DNA of 64,000 nucleotides from the NCBI GenBank assembly GCA_963971535.1, contig OZ020591.1, positions 19,080,877 through 19,144,876 on the forward strand, given 5' to 3'. A program made the position numbers and the translations under genes. The stretch is from Notolepis coatsorum (Eukaryota; Chordata; Actinopteri; Aulopiformes; Paralepididae). This document shows, in pieces, positions 44,825-57,120 of the stretch. The notes below the pieces were generated by a model. It did not search any database. It saw only the letters and a program-made list of their open reading frames with translations, and was not told the origin of the DNA. How positions within the stretch are numbered: position 1 is the first letter of the stretch; each line of letters starts with the position of its first letter.

Positions 44825-47168
44825 GCGCCCGAACGGTTGGAGCGGCCGTTAGCTTAATGCTACTCTGTTGAACGTGCTTTGATTATAACGTGTTTTACAC
44901 TCTTGACTACGACGTCATCCTTGACAGGGGATGTTCGTCGACCCTGCCCTGAGCCTGGACGGGGATTACGTCAACAAAGAGGACTGTAGCGACTGGTTGG
45001 AGCGACGACGCTGCCCAGTTCGAGCAACACAGGATCGGCTGTGTTGTCTACGGGGTCTTGAGTCTGCACTTCGCTGATCTACGTTCCGGATAGGACAAGG
45101 TTTGACCAGACCTTATAACACGTCTTCTGGTTTTACTTTTCTAAATGTTTTGTGAATAACGATGTTTTCCCAAAACGTGTGTTGCTGCAATGCATTTAGG
45201 ATACGACGCAAGTTATGTGTGAACTGTCTTTGTCACTGGCAGTTAGCTTCTCCGTGCAAATCGGTTTGTTACAGATGTGAAAATGATCTGGTTGTTGTGT
45301 GAGAAACATCATGTGTGTTTATATGTACCGTGTACTCACAACTAAGGTAACTAACCTATGAAGCTATGCTTAGTGACAAGTGAGTAAGAGAATGTTCTTT
45401 TCTCAGCCTGTGATGACAATGAACCCTTAGCTTGATTGCTGAGGTTGTGCTAAAACTGCTGGAGAAACTTTATTTTCCTAAAAGAAAAGATTGTTTGGTC
45501 GCTGTCGTGTGTGCTTAGCAAGGCCTGTGGCCGATACTAATCGAGAATTATGTATTCTCTCATTATGAAAAACGGCGTTCCTCTGTAGAGTGTTTTTGCC
45601 ATTTTTTGTAGGTGATGATGGGTTGTGTGTGTCATGTGACCTACAACTGGGTTGGACTGGCCACAGAAGCACATGTGTATGTTGGACCGGGGCTCTTAGA
45701 GCCCTCTCTATTCTGTGTTTTTTCCTTAGTAAAAATCAGATAGCAGGTTAGCTCATGTGCTGTGTGGAGCTGTCAAACACTTCATAGAGCTGACTATGAC
45801 TGTGTCATATTCTCTTTTTGTCATTACATCGTATCATGGGTGTCGGGTCGTAAAGGGGTGAACTGGTAACCTTTCCTCTCCCCCTTGTTTCTGTCGGTCA
45901 GGGGTACACCCCCTGTCCTTCAAGGTTCCCGTCACGTTGCGGTTCTGCACGTTACGGGGGGGGGGAGGGAGTTTCCTGGTCCCACGGCCTGGTATATTGG
46001 GCGTGTGCACCGCAGAAATTCCCCCGCCATAGAGTACGTCACCGTGCGCGTCTCTGTTGGTAGGACTTCCGTGTGCTGTTCAGGTCCATGTGATGGATCT
46101 GTTTCAGGGGGGTGGTCAGGGCTCCTCCTCACCAAGCGCCTATTCGGGCCTTTTGTGAGTTCGGACTCCTTCTTCCATGTGAGGGAGCCTCCATCAGAGT
46201 ACAGAGCCTTCCTCCTCAGATTGTCAAAGTGAGTGGACCCTCTAGAAGGTGTCCTATTCTATTGTATATGTATTCGATTCAATTCGATTATTGAGTGTGT
46301 ATGGGTTCAGTGCCTCTTCCGAGGAGAGCCCTATAACCAATTTTTTACATGGCTCAAGGTGCAATATATTCTTTTCAATCTGTACAGCTCGCGTGGGAAG
46401 TCTCTCTGGGGATCCCCGTCTCCTTCCTATGGGAGGATGGTGGGATGTAAAAATGGGAATTTTTTTTACCCCCGGCTGTGTAGACTGGGATACATACTGT
46501 TGATGCTTCCTTCTTTTCTATTCAAAAAGTGTTGGAGTTAGGAAGTGTCACACCCCTCTTGTCGTTCCCCTGGGCGCCTTGGGGATTCAATGACAGGTCT
46601 AAATAGCCTGTTCATTGATGGGGGTGTGTCCCGACGCACGTATAGTGCTAGCTCGCTGTAAACAGGCGACTGACTGGCACGCCTTGGTTGCTTGTGGTTA
46701 AAACAGCGTTTTTATAAAGCGACTGAGATGGGGGTTTTTCCTCTTCCGACGACCACATCTCACGACCTGGGTTGGTTATCGACGGATTCTCGTTCATGTC
46801 TGGGGGATGATGACGGAATGGATCTGAACATATGTAGAGGGGTCTCACGCCCTTGGGGTGGGCCACCGGGCGCGGTTCGCCCGAACGTCTGGGTGGCGCC
46901 TTCTTTTCATGTTAAGATCGACACGCATATCTGCCCTTTCTCCTGGAGTAGGCATGTCGGCGTGGTTAGGGCACGGGACTGGTTCTGGTCACGCTGGTCC
47001 GGATCAGTTGAACCCGTTGTCCGCCGGGGATGCAGATCTGCTGTTCTGGTACCCTGAGGGACTTGGGCTTTTTTCAGGGGGAAAAATGCCAGGTCGGTCC
47101 GGGTGTCACAGGGTTAAGCGCTATGGAGACCCTGGTTGGGTACGTTTTTACTCAGCACTGTCGTAATG
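44825..47168 (+). other. E2 interior, left part, no coding recognised
   Basis: It aligns by eye with 52.0-52.67 and 56.32-59.47 kb of E3 (shared blocks GCTTAGCAAGGCCTGTGGCC, GTGATGACAATGAAC, CTCAGATTGTCAA). No domain is visible in any frame. The resemblance of E2 and E3 is high across this stretch, so the family was non-coding here before the copies separated. Confidence 0.55.
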
Positions 47169-47288
47169 GCTTACGGCCATGCCAACCTGTACACGCTCGA
47201 TCTCGTCGGATCTCGGCCGCTACACGGGTTGGTCCTGGTTAGTACTTGGTTGGGAGACCGCCTGGGAATACCAAGTACGGTGTGCTTA
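47169..47288 (+). rRNA. 5S rRNA-like segment in E2 (pseudogene)
   Basis: It runs GCTTACGGCCATGCCAACCT, CTCGATCTCGTCGGATCTCG, then TAGTACTTGGTTGGGAGACC and GCCTGGGAATACCAAGTACG: 120 bp, full 5S length. The C-box region is well kept; the A-box region reads GCCGCTACACGGGTTGG and is degraded. Flanks TCGTAATG and GGGCTGGTTCTCC(ATT) are shared with E3's copy, so it was present in their common ancestor. Confidence 0.9.
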
Positions 47289-47613
47289 GGGGCTGGTTCT
47301 CCATTCTTTTTCGCTGCTCTCTCACGCATGGCGAAGAGGGGCCTGTTGGGGTGGTCTTTGACCTCCTCTGGTGACCCTGTGCTTCCCGTATCGCCAGGCC
47401 CGGTCCGAGGTAATGTTTCGTCGACCCGTAGGCCTGGGTTAACCCTTTTTTGAAAACTGAAACACTTGTACTGCGGTATTTTTCTTGAGGGGTTATGGAA
47501 CAACCACCGCATTGGGTAACGCCAAGGTGGTTGTTTCCCTGGTGTGTTGGAGCAGTGTCAACTCCCGGGTTCACCGTTTGAGGGTGCCCCTGCACGTTCA
47601 TGACGTCTGCCAC

Positions 47614-48491
47614 TAGGGATGTCCCGATCCGATCACGTGATCGGAATCGGCGTCGATCACGTGCTTTTCAGAGTATCGGGGATCGGGAAAAAATAATAAT
47701 AAAAATCGGCAGTCAAAAAAAGAAAAATTTTATTCAACAAACATGACCATGTCCACGTCTTAAACTCATACGGAGGCCTTAGTTTTGGTTTTAAATTACA
47801 TATAATATATCATCATTAATGTATTTATTGTCACACAGAGCAGAATAATTATCCACAACAAACACATTCCCCTTTAATTTTCACCGTTGCAACAAACATT
47901 CCCTTTAATTTAGACGCTACACGCTACACGCGAGTCGCGACCACATCACAACAACAACACGTCGCTCCCGAAACACGGTTAATATCCACTGACTTGAGCA
48001 GCTAGACTTAATGTCAGAGGTTTGGAACTAAGCATTTTAAAATAGAAATACAAGCAAGTTGCAATGTTTGCAAGGAGGAGATTCCGCGTGGAGGAAAAAC
48101 TCATGAAGCAGCAGGCTGGAGGCGAAGTTTTCAGACTAACTTTTCAACTGGAGGATAACGTTACGTCGGCGTTTCAGACCAGAATGGACCATTACGTAAG
48201 TCGAACACTGAATGTATACTAATGTGCAAACATATATTGAAACTTTGAATATTTCTCATATGAAGCAGAAGCACATTTCTCAGGGTGAATGTAATAACAA
48301 AAGCCTCCGCTCTCGCGCCCTATTATAGGCAACAGATGGGCTTGTCTCACTCTGCCAGTTTCTGACAAAAATGCGTCAAAATTGATTACTAATGTGAAAG
48401 ATCGGATCGGAAACGATCGGATCGATAGATATTTAAAATCATATGATCGGGATCGGATCGGAAGCAAAAAAAGGCGATCGGGACATCCCTA
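47614..48491. mobile_element. hAT element with 8-bp duplication TCTGCCAC
   Basis: The ends are TAGGGATGTCCCGATCCGAT and GCGATCGGGACATCCCTA, flanked by TCTGCCAC at 47606-47613 and 48492-48499. The empty site is visible in E3 at about 59920 (GACATCTGCCAATCGTG). GATCGG-rich subterminal repeats. It is non-coding apart from an 82-codon minus frame with no recognised domain. Confidence 0.92.
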
Positions 48492-49292
48492 TCTGCCACT
48501 CATGTCAGCCTTCTCTGCCTCAACCCCTCTGGGTGGGGGTTTTTGAATGGAGGCTTGGTCATGCAACAACGCCAGCATACGCCCCTTCCGCCGGGGCGGC
48601 TGTGTTCAGCTGTCTCCTCTGGCGCCTGTCTCGTCCGCAGTCTCCAGGCTAGGGTTAACAGCCTGTTGCCTGGTTTTTCCCCGGTGCGCTGCCTGCTTCC
48701 GTTGGTTAACCTTTTTTGTGTGCTTACGGCCATGCTGACTGCCTGTTCTGCAGGGTCAGTGTACCAGGCGGTGTACTATTGGGGGGACAGGGCCCGCTCG
48801 GCTGAGGGGCCTTTGTCCGAATACGCTGGCAATGTGGGGGGCGGGGTCACTAAGTGCCCACCTGGTGGGGTCTTGATGCTGGCATCATGGACTTCTCCGG
48901 GCCCCCGTTCCAGGGGGTCCAGTCCCTTTGGTGGGTCTGGGTCTTCCTTCGCGCTCCGCTGCTACGGCCTTGCCACGGGGTTGGGTTTGCCCTTGACCCC
49001 GTGATTCTGGGGGCAGTAACGAGGTTGTTTCCTCCGTTCGTTCCCGGGTGGCATGCGGGTTGTGCGTGTGTGTAGTCGTGGGGTCAAGCCACGCTCTGCT
49101 CACCCTGTGCGTTGAGTTGCTTGAGTGCCTCTTCGCACGGTCGGGTCCGTCGCCCTCCCGTGAAGCCACCAATAGGGGGGGTGCCCTCCATTAGGGTGGG
49201 TCGGGGGGGCTCGGCCCTCCCTGGTCTGATGGTTGTGGGGGGCCTCAGCAGGGTACATTTGTCGAGCTTCTAGCTCCCGCTCAGCTCCTATT
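48492..49292 (+). other. E2 interior, right part
   Basis: Non-coding by eye and alignable with 59.93-60.72 kb of E3 and the reverse of 25.95-27.35 kb of E1 (blocks CATACGCCCCTTCCGCCGGG, CTCCGCTGCTACGGCCTTGC). A short 5S-start-like GCTTACGGCCATG is at about 48721, and the same is at about 60151 in E3. Confidence 0.6.
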
Positions 49293-49383
49293 ATGCATGA
49301 AACGCTGAGCGTGAGCTAGTGTGAGACAGAACGTTAGGTTATAACTATAACCAAGTTCTGTTAACACTAGTGAACGCTCAGCG
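49293..49383 (+). repeat. Internal complementary region of E2
   Basis: The left half (ATGAAACGCTGAGCGTGAGC to GAGACAGAAC) is the reverse complement of E2's left end at 42221-42260. The right half (GTTAGGTTATAACTATAACC to GAACGCTCAGCG) is the reverse complement of its right end at 49571-49624, differing by about one base. Confidence 0.9.
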
Positions 49384-49624
49384 TCTAGACGCTGCTGCAG
49401 GCCCTTGATTTTTCATTGTGATGAAATTTGTTGGGAAGGAGATGAGTGTGTGGCCCATCCCTGCTTATGTAGGTAAGCGGATGGGGGTGTGGCCAGATGA
49501 ATGCTGGCATTTAAAGGTACATTTGAAATTTATTCAGTGTGCATACGCTGAAGCGAGATTATGCATGAAACGCTGAGCGTTCACTAAGTGTTAACAGAAC
49601 TTGGTTATAGTTATAACCTAACGT

Positions 49625-50200
49625 TAATTAGTCTATAGACAACCAGGAGAATATACATAGTTAATTAGTCTATAGACAACCAGGAGTATATACACAGTTA
49701 ATTAGTCTATAGACAACCAGGAGAATATAGGTAATTAGTATATAGACAACCAGGAGAATATAGTTAATTAGTCTATAGACAACCAGGAGAATATACATAG
49801 TTAATTAGCATATAGACAACCAGGAGAATATACATAGTTAATTAGTCTATAAACAACCAGGAGAATATAGTTAATTTGTCTATAGACAACCAGGAGAATA
49901 TAGTTAATTAGTCTATAGACAACCAGGAGAATATAGTTAATTAGTCTATAGACAACCAGGAGAATATAGTTAATTAGTCTATAGACAACCAGGAGAATAT
50001 AGGTAATTAGTCTATAGACAACCAAGAGAATATACATAGTTAATTAGTCTATAGACAACCAGGAGAATATAGTTAATTAGTCTATAGACAACCAGGAGAA
50101 TATACATAGTTAATTAGTCTATAGACAACCAGGAGAATATAGTTAATTAGTCTATAGACAACAAGGAGAATATACATTTAATTAGTCTATAATTAGTCTA
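49625..50200. repeat. 36-bp minisatellite, block 4
   Basis: The longest block, about 15 units of TTAATTAGTCTATAGACAAC plus CAGGAGAATATA(CATAG). The minus frame with repeated YILLVVYRLIN is an artefact of the unit. Confidence 0.96.
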
Positions 50201-50677
50201 GTCTGGTCAGATCAGCTGACCAGATGCTATTGGTGGTACCCAGAACCAGGCTCAAAACTAGGGGAGACAGAGCTTTCTCCACCGCAGCGCCTAGACTGTG
50301 GAACAGCCTCCCCCTCAGCGTACGGACTGCCCAGACCGTACAGGCTTTTAAATCACTCTTGAAAACCTACCTGTTCTCCTTGGCCTTCCCCCCTACTTAA
50401 CCACCACTAGACCCCTGGCCCTTCTATCCTCTTTGTTTTACTGTGTCCTACCAGTTTTTATTACTTTCATTGCTTTATTATGTTTTTAATCCTATATCTT
50501 GCACCATACTGTTTGTTTTTGTTGCTTTCATTGCTTTGCTATGTTTTTTTTTCTTTCTTTTAATCTTATACCTTGCCTCACACTAATTTGTTTTTATCAA
50601 CTTGCTTGTGAAGCACTTTGGTGTCAGCTGCCGCTGCCTGGAAATGTGCTATACAAATAAAACTGACTTGACTTGAC
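50201..50677 (+). mobile_element. L2-type LINE 3' end inserted in the minisatellite
   Basis: It encodes RLWNSLPLSVRTAQTVQAFK then SLLKTYLFSLAFPPT and a stop at about 50398, followed by a 3' UTR with AAATGTGCTATACAAATAAA and an ACTTG repeat tail. The typical 3' end of a Maui-like LINE. Confidence 0.88.
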
Positions 50678-50905
50678 TATAGACAACCAGGAGAATATAG
50701 TTAATTAGTCTATAGACAACAAGGAGAATATACATTTAATTTGTCTATAGACAACCAGGAGAATATAGTTAATTAGATAGACAACCAGGAGAATATACAT
50801 AGTTAATTAGTCTATAGACAACCATGAGAATATACACAGTTAATTAGTCTATAGACAACCAGGAGAATATAGGTAATTAGTCTATAGACAACCAGGAGAA
50901 TATAG
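50678..50905. repeat. 36-bp minisatellite, block 5
   Basis: About six units between the LINE end and E3. Confidence 0.95.
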
Positions 50906-53071
50906 GTCTATTTCATTATGGCTTACGCTCAGCATCATCTGCACTGACTTCACTTCGTGCACGTGCACTGAATAAAAAAATTCCACCATGTACCTTTACA
51001 TCCCAACATTCGTCTGGCCACACCCCTATCCACTTACCTTCATAAGCAGGTGTGTGGTCACCTACTCGCCTCCTTCCCAAACTTTCACCACAAGGAAGTG
51101 CCTTCGGTAGATCCCCACTTGACGAGGTTGTTAGTAGAAGAAAGTTGGAAAACGAAAGAACAGGAAGATACGTTGACATCATATCTTTATTTTCTCTCTC
51201 ACTATTTTCGAGAAAATACGGCGATATTGTCTTCGTCACTGGAGTGTCTGGAAGATGATGATCATTCTGACCTTCAACGGCTTTTTCGTATTAGGAGCTC
51301 ACGCCGCTGACATGCTCCCCAACTACAGTCCTCCCTGCTGCGGCTGGATGGGTTTGGCCCTCCGGCCATACAGCTGGACTGTGGGAAGCACCGACTGTTG
51401 TGAGAAAGAGGTGGCTTCCAGGGTGGGGTAAGTACTGTTTTGCTTGTGAGCTCTGGTTGTTGTTGATGCTGTGGGGGTTATCTGACAATTTAACGAAACG
51501 CCGACTCCAGACTGGGGTCCTCTGCTCGGCTTCTTAAACGGCGGTTGGAGGATCTTGGTCTGACGCCCATGATGGTCAATCTAGTGGGCCGCGACCAGGA
51601 CCTGGTGAACCCAGGATTCTCTGGATGAGCGGATGCTTCTCTGTCCCGTGCAGGCCCCATCTTTCACATAAAAGTGAAAGTACACCCTAACGAGGAAATG
51701 TGGGCATAGGATCTTCTTTATTGGGAGTTCCATGCTCAAAGTCGGCTGCAGCCCGAAATGGGAATTGTGCTGGCTCCGCTGTATGTCTGGTAAATCACTG
51801 TTGAAAACTGTGTTTGACATTCTTTTTCTCTTCCCTCTTAGGATGGGGAGGGGCTTGGACAGCGGCCTGTCTGAAGTGTGGCTTGTTATGTCGTTGTGTA
51901 CAGTTCAGGTGATAGCTGCTTAACTGGCGTGCTAGTTGTGGCCTACTGTGTAGGCCAGTCAGCTGTTAGCTGCGGCGCTAGCTCGCTGTGTTTACCAGGC
52001 TAGTAAACGTTAGCTTGTTGCTATCAGTCGGACGGCTGTTAGCTTAATGCTACACTGTTGAAACGATACTGTGACTATAACATGCCTTAAAACACTCTGA
52101 CTACGACGTCATCTTTGACAGAGGATGTTAGTCGACCCTACACCCGGTTGCCAGTGCCAGCGAGGACTTCGTCAACATGGAGAACGGCGGCTGGGTGGCG
52201 TTGCGGACATACCCTCGTCACCGGCGCAGGAGGTGCTGGGTTCAACTCGGTGTCCCGTTAAACCAGTGCTGCGGTTCTTTCGGCCTGCGTTCTGGGTGAA
52301 GGTAGGAGTCCCGACCGGACTTTAAACACTTCTTCTTTTCTTCCCTTCTAAATGTTTTGTAATAACGATGTTTCCAAATGTTTCCAACATTGTTGCTGCA
52401 ATACATTGAGGTTACGACGCGTGTTGTGTGTGAATTGTCTTGTCACTGGTATAGCTTCTCTCTGTAGTGAATCGGCGTTGTTTTTTACGTGTGTAAAAAT
52501 GAACTGGTTTGGTTGTGATGAGAACATGTGTGTTCATGTAACGTTGTACTTGTACCGTGGGTGAACTCACAACTAAGAGGGTTAATTAAACCTGTAAAGC
52601 TATGCTTAGTGACATGTGATTGAGGAATGAATTTTTTTCTCAGCCTGTGATGACAATGAACAGTATGTTCACCAGTGATGCCACTAACGCGCTACTAAGT
52701 AACGCGTTACTGTAATCTGATTACTTTTCCCCGAAAATAGTAATCTAATGCGTTAATCTTTACAAGCCAGTAATCTGATTGCAGTTACTTGTCCAAGTGG
52801 CTGTGTGTTACTATTTCGTTACTATCTCATCATAATGCAGGCGGAATGCAGTATTTTCTTTTGTTTTCGACAGTCAAAAATACGTTTGGAGCTGTTTTCC
52901 TTGTATTGGGGAGTGACGTCACAGCACGCAACCTCACGTGTTGTACCATGCTGGTGGGCGGTGGCTATTATTGTTATTATCAGGCTGACCTAAACATAGC
53001 TAGCAGGGAGACGCTCACGCTGGTAACGCTTTCTTGCACTGGAAGTTCAGTCACTAGTCTACTTAACGTTT

Positions 53072-53290
53072 GTGTCAGCTAAGCCAGGTGAAAAAAACAT
53101 TCACTATGTGGAGGAAACAAAATACTGTCTACCGCATCTGGAATATACAGCACAGCACGACCAAACGGATAGAAAAAAAACCAAAGCCGAAGCATCGACT
53201 TCTACAGGACTCGGAGGTGCACCAGCCAAACAGCAAAAGCTGGATTTCTTTACTGGATTTAAACTTTACTACCCACACATGAAGTGCTGA
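53072..53290 (+). pseudogene. hAT transposase N-terminal fragment
   Basis: A short frame containing EASTSTGLGGAPAKQQKLDF and a stop shortly after. The KQQKLDFF motif is common just after the BED zinc finger of fish hAT transposases, from memory. It is followed at 53347 by GCAGGTATGTT, a possible splice donor. The rest of the transposase is lost or lies beyond the LINE (C-terminal piece at 55815-55985). Confidence 0.55.
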
Positions 53291-53399
53291 TGCACTCTGA
53301 AGGACACCCTGCAGGACACGACTGCAGGCCTTCCAGATGCCATAGTGCAGGTATGTTCCACCTTTGAGTTAAACATCTTTTGCATTGCACTATTCATGA

Positions 53400-55538
53400 A
53401 CATGGAACACCATACTGCATCCTGTGAGAATGGCGCTGCTCCGACCGGCCGCCTTTCTGTTAGCTCCGTCGAGACTGTGCTTACTTTTGTTAATTTTTAT
53501 AGTTTTAAGAGTTTTATTTGCACCAACTGTTGGTGCATTATATCTGTATGACCGTCAGTCAATCATTGACATTGGATTAAGGAAAACGTACCGATTGGAT
53601 TGCTCTCTGGATCGGATTGCTGAACAGCAGCAGTGGCCCGCCGAAAACTCAGTTTTCAGGGTAACAGAGCATGAGGTGAGGCGGACCTTTAAAAAAGTGA
53701 ATATCAGGAAGGCAGCAGGACCGGACGGCATCCCCGGCCGCGTCCTAAAAGTCTGTGCCGACCAACTGGCCCCGGTATTCACTGACATCTTCAACCTGTC
53801 CTTGGAACAGGCTGTCATCCCCACCTGTCTGAAGAAGTCCACCATCATCCCTGTACCCAAAAAATCTACGCCCGCTTGCCTCAACGACTACCGCCCTGTA
53901 GCCCTCACCTCCATAGCCATGAAGTGCTTTGAGAAGCTAGTGAAGGGCTACATCTGTTCCTCCCTCCCCATCAACCTGGACCCCCTGCAATTTGCATATC
54001 GCCCCAACAGGTCCACGGAGGACGCCATAGCCCATGTGCTGCACACAGCAGCATCACACCTGGACAAGAGGCAGGGGAACTATGTGAGAATGCTGTTCAT
54101 CGACTACAGCTCAGCATTCAATACCATAGTCCCCTCCAAACTCATAGCCAAGCTCAGGGACCTGGGCTTGAACTATGACCTCTGCCAGTGGGTCTTGGAC
54201 TTCCTGACGGGCAGACCCCAGGTGGTAAGAGCAGGCAACTGCACCTCCTCATCCATCATGCTCAACATAGGGGCCCCCCAGGGCTGTGTTCTGAGCCCCC
54301 TCCTCTACTCCCTGTACACACATGACTGCGTGGCACAGCGGAACAACAACACAATCATCAAATTTGCTGATGACACAGTAGTGGTGGGCCTGATCTCTAC
54401 CAACGACGAGAGGGCCTACCTGGAAGAGGTAGAGAATCTGTCACAGTGGTGTCAGGAGAACTGCCTCTCCCTGAACGTCAGCAAAACAAAAGAGATGATT
54501 GTGGACTTCAGGAGGTCGGGGGTCAAGGACTACAGCCCCCTCAGCATCGACGGGGCACCGGTTGAGAGAGTGAACAGTTCCAAGTACCTCGGAGCCCACA
54601 TATCCGAGGACTTGACATGGACCACACACATTGACAGTGTTGTGAAGAAGGCACGACAACGCCTCTACTTCCTCAGGCGCCTAAGGAAGTTCCAAGTCAG
54701 TCAGAAGATCCTTAGGAACTTCTACTCATGTACAATAGAGAGCATCCTGACTGGCAACATCACCTCCTGGTTTGGGAATAGCACTGCACAAGACCGTAGC
54801 AGACTACAAAGAGTGACACGTTCAGCCGAACGCACAATTGGAGGGGGGCTTCCCACCCTCCAGAACATTTACAACAAGCGGTGCAGGGGGAAGGCTAAGA
54901 GAATCATCAAGGACTCCAGCCACCCGAACAACTGCCTCTTTGAACTGCTGCGGTCAGGCAAGCGATACCGGAGTCTTAAGGCGAGCACAGAAAGACTCAG
55001 AAGAAGCTTCTATCCCCAGGCCATCAGGCTGCTAAACGAACAATAAACACTATGCAACAACCATCAAATGCACACAGCACACACACCCACACGCACACAC
55101 TCACTTAAACAAACAACACACTGCAGCACCCACTCTCCACATTTTAGATCACACAAACACACTTTATATTTATTGATAAAGGATTTGCACTACAACTCGT
55201 ACACCTACTGTAAATTGTACCTAAATTGCACCTCATCCCATTTCTGCCTTGCACTATATAGTATTGTATATTAGTACACTGCATAGTATATTGTATATTA
55301 TATGGTAACTCAGTTACGTCTATTCTGCATCGAACATTGTACATATGTCTATACTGAACACTCATTTTTTTTACTTCTAATTTACATGCTATACTATGTT
55401 ATTTTATTTCATACTTATCTTGTCTTGCACAGTCTCTGGAGCGTAACAGTAAGAAGCATTTTGTATAAAAGTATTCTGTACTTCTGTATGACAACTATTA
55501 AAGAAACTTGCAGTATGTAGGTTGTCAGTAGCACACAA
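53400..55538 (+). mobile_element. LINE (FADD/I-like group) inserted in a hAT element
   Basis: The body is an RT frame (53424-55046), a 3' UTR of about 490 bp, and then a TAA-repeat tail. A TAA-type 3' tail is characteristic of I-clade LINEs, which supports, but does not prove, an I/Nimb-like assignment. The left boundary is approximate. Confidence 0.85.
53424..55046 (+). CDS. LINE ORF2-like protein, 540 codons, endonuclease deleted
   Basis: The N-terminus is hydrophobic (LLLLIFIVLRVLFAPTVG) and followed by LYLYDRQSIIDIGL, which looks like the start of the ORF2 region. The frame then passes directly into the pre-RT linker (FRVTEHEVRRTFKKVNIRKA, 78-97) and RT: NDYRPVALTSIAMKCFEKL, FIDYSSAFNTI at 225-235, GAPQGCVLSPLLYSLY at 283-298 and FADDTVVVGLI at 314-324. 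The C-terminal block with RTIGGGLPTLQ and the stop follow. About 200 residues of apurinic-type endonuclease expected between positions 50 and 70 are absent, yet the frame is open. This suggests an in-frame internal deletion in a recent copy or its source. Confidence 0.88.
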   Translation: MRMALLRPAAFLLAPSRLCLLLLIFIVLRVLFAPTVGALYLYDRQSIIDIGLRKTYRLDCSLDRIAEQQQWPAENSVFRVTEHEVRRTFKKVNIRKAAGPDGIPGRVLKVCADQLAPVFTDIFNLSLEQAVIPTCLKKSTIIPVPKKSTPACLNDYRPVALTSIAMKCFEKLVKGYICSSLPINLDPLQFAYRPNRSTEDAIAHVLHTAASHLDKRQGNYVRMLFIDYSSAFNTIVPSKLIAKLRDLGLNYDLCQWVLDFLTGRPQVVRAGNCTSSSIMLNIGAPQGCVLSPLLYSLYTHDCVAQRNNNTIIKFADDTVVVGLISTNDERAYLEEVENLSQWCQENCLSLNVSKTKEMIVDFRRSGVKDYSPLSIDGAPVERVNSSKYLGAHISEDLTWTTHIDSVVKKARQRLYFLRRLRKFQVSQKILRNFYSCTIESILTGNITSWFGNSTAQDRSRLQRVTRSAERTIGGGLPTLQNIYNKRCRGKAKRIIKDSSHPNNCLFELLRSGKRYRSLKASTERLRRSFYPQAIRLLNEQ

Positions 55539-55724
<186 letters not shown>

Positions 55725-55814
55725 GCATAGGAGGAGCAGTACCGTTTAATAGACTGTTTTTTAAGAGCATGAGCTTCAGATACTGGATAGACCTTCAAAC
55801 ATAAAGAAAATGTT

Positions 55815-55985
55815 CTTGAAGTATAACACTCCAACCCATCAAGTGCTCCTGTGGAACGGCTTTTTTTAGTCTGGGAGGGTTGGTGCTCACTCCTAGAAGG
55901 AACATACTTTCTGACAAGAGGTTTGAGAAGATTCTGTTACTGAGATATAATCACTGGTTTACTCACCCCTCTCCCCTGTTTCACT
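55815..55985 (+). pseudogene. hAT transposase C-terminal fragment
   Basis: The plus strand reads SAPVERLF, then after one extra T in a T-run, SLGGLVLTPRRNILSDKRFE and KILLLRYN. This is the signature C-terminal dimerisation block of hAT transposases. With the N-terminal fragment at 53072-53290 it shows that the 52673-56312 element once encoded its own transposase. Most of the catalytic domain is missing. Confidence 0.85.
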
Positions 55986-57120
55986 AGGAACATTAGAACC
56001 ATATCTGAATAGGGCAGGCCTCAAAGGTAGGCTACATATCAGCCTACATGTGGTGTTATTGACCATTTATCTTTTGTGAAATCTATAGATCTATAGATAG
56101 GCCTACCTGCCCTATTAGTACATTTTACTCAAACTGAGTACATTTTACTCAATATTTTTTTGTCATTCTTATGTTACGACTTCGTAACCTAGTTACTTTC
56201 AAAGTAACTAAGTTACTCTGATAATCAAGTAATCAGTAAAGTAACTAAGATTACTTTTTAAAGGAGTAATCAGTAATCAGATTACTTTTACAAGTAATCT
56301 GTGGCATCACTGATGTTCACACATTAACAGAGGTGCCTGTTTGCCTTGGTCGTATCAAGGGTAAAGATAGGAGGGGTGTCCCCCCGGTTCCCTGGGGCTT
56401 CCCCCCTTCCTCTCAGACATGTTTGGTTACAATATATTGTGTCACTGTGTTTGTGGGGATACAATGTAACCCTCAGCTTAATTGCTGGGGTTGTGCTTTC
56501 CGCTTGAGAAACAATCTTTTCCTAAAGAAAAGATTGTTTGGTCACTTATCATGTGTGCTTAGCAAGGCCTGTGGCCAATACATAATCGAGGATTCTGTCT
56601 TCTCTCGTTATGAAAAACGGCGTTCCTCTGTAGTAGGAGTGTACTGTGCCATTTTTTGTTGTGATGAAGGGTTGTGTGTGTCTTTGTGATCTACAACTGG
56701 GTTAGGTTTGGCCCACAGAAGCACATGTGTAAGTCTGGACCGGGGCTCTTAAAGGGGCCCTCTCTGTTCTGTGTTTTTCCTTAGTAAAACTCAGGTAGCA
56801 GGTTATCACATGAGCTATGTGAGGCTGTTCGATGCTTCATGTAACAGGCTATGACTGTGTCATGCTCTACTTGTCATTACATCGTATCATGGGTGAGGGG
56901 TCATAAAGGGGTGAACTGGTAATCCTTTCCTCCCCTTTTCTGTTGGTCAGGGGTTAAAACCACCTGTCCTTCAAGGTTCCTGTCACGTTGCTGTTCGGCA
57001 CGTTACAGGGTAAGAGGGAGGGGGGGGGGGGGAGTTTCCTGGTCCCACGCCCTGGAAGATTGGGCGTGTGCACCGCGGAAATTCCCCCGCCATAGAGTAT
57101 GTCATTCAGTGCGTCTCTAG

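Larger units (their letters stand above)
42221..49624 (+). mobile_element. DIRS-like retrotransposon E2 (fossil, 7.4 kb with insertions)
   Basis: Left terminus GTTCTGTCTCACACTAGCTC, inverted repeat (about 42256-42420; CTGGCCACACCCCCATCCGC), interior, internal complementary region (49293-49383), right inverted repeat (about 49400-49570) and right terminus ending TTATAACCTAACGT. Minisatellite flanks both sides without a target duplication, as expected for tyrosine-recombinase retroelements. Insertions: L2 LINE 43487-44824, hAT 47614-48491. The core is about 5.2 kb. A 5S-like segment lies at 47169. No RT or recombinase is recognisable. It is broken and probably non-autonomous. Confidence 0.8.

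Noticed and set aside
48543-49004. 153-codon plus frame in E2
   Set aside because: Not kept in E3 or E1 at the same place; composition is as expected for a GC-rich non-coding stretch.
49625-50200. CRISPR-like spaced repeats
   Set aside because: The 36-bp units are directly adjacent with no unique spacers, and the surrounding DNA is eukaryotic; this is a minisatellite.
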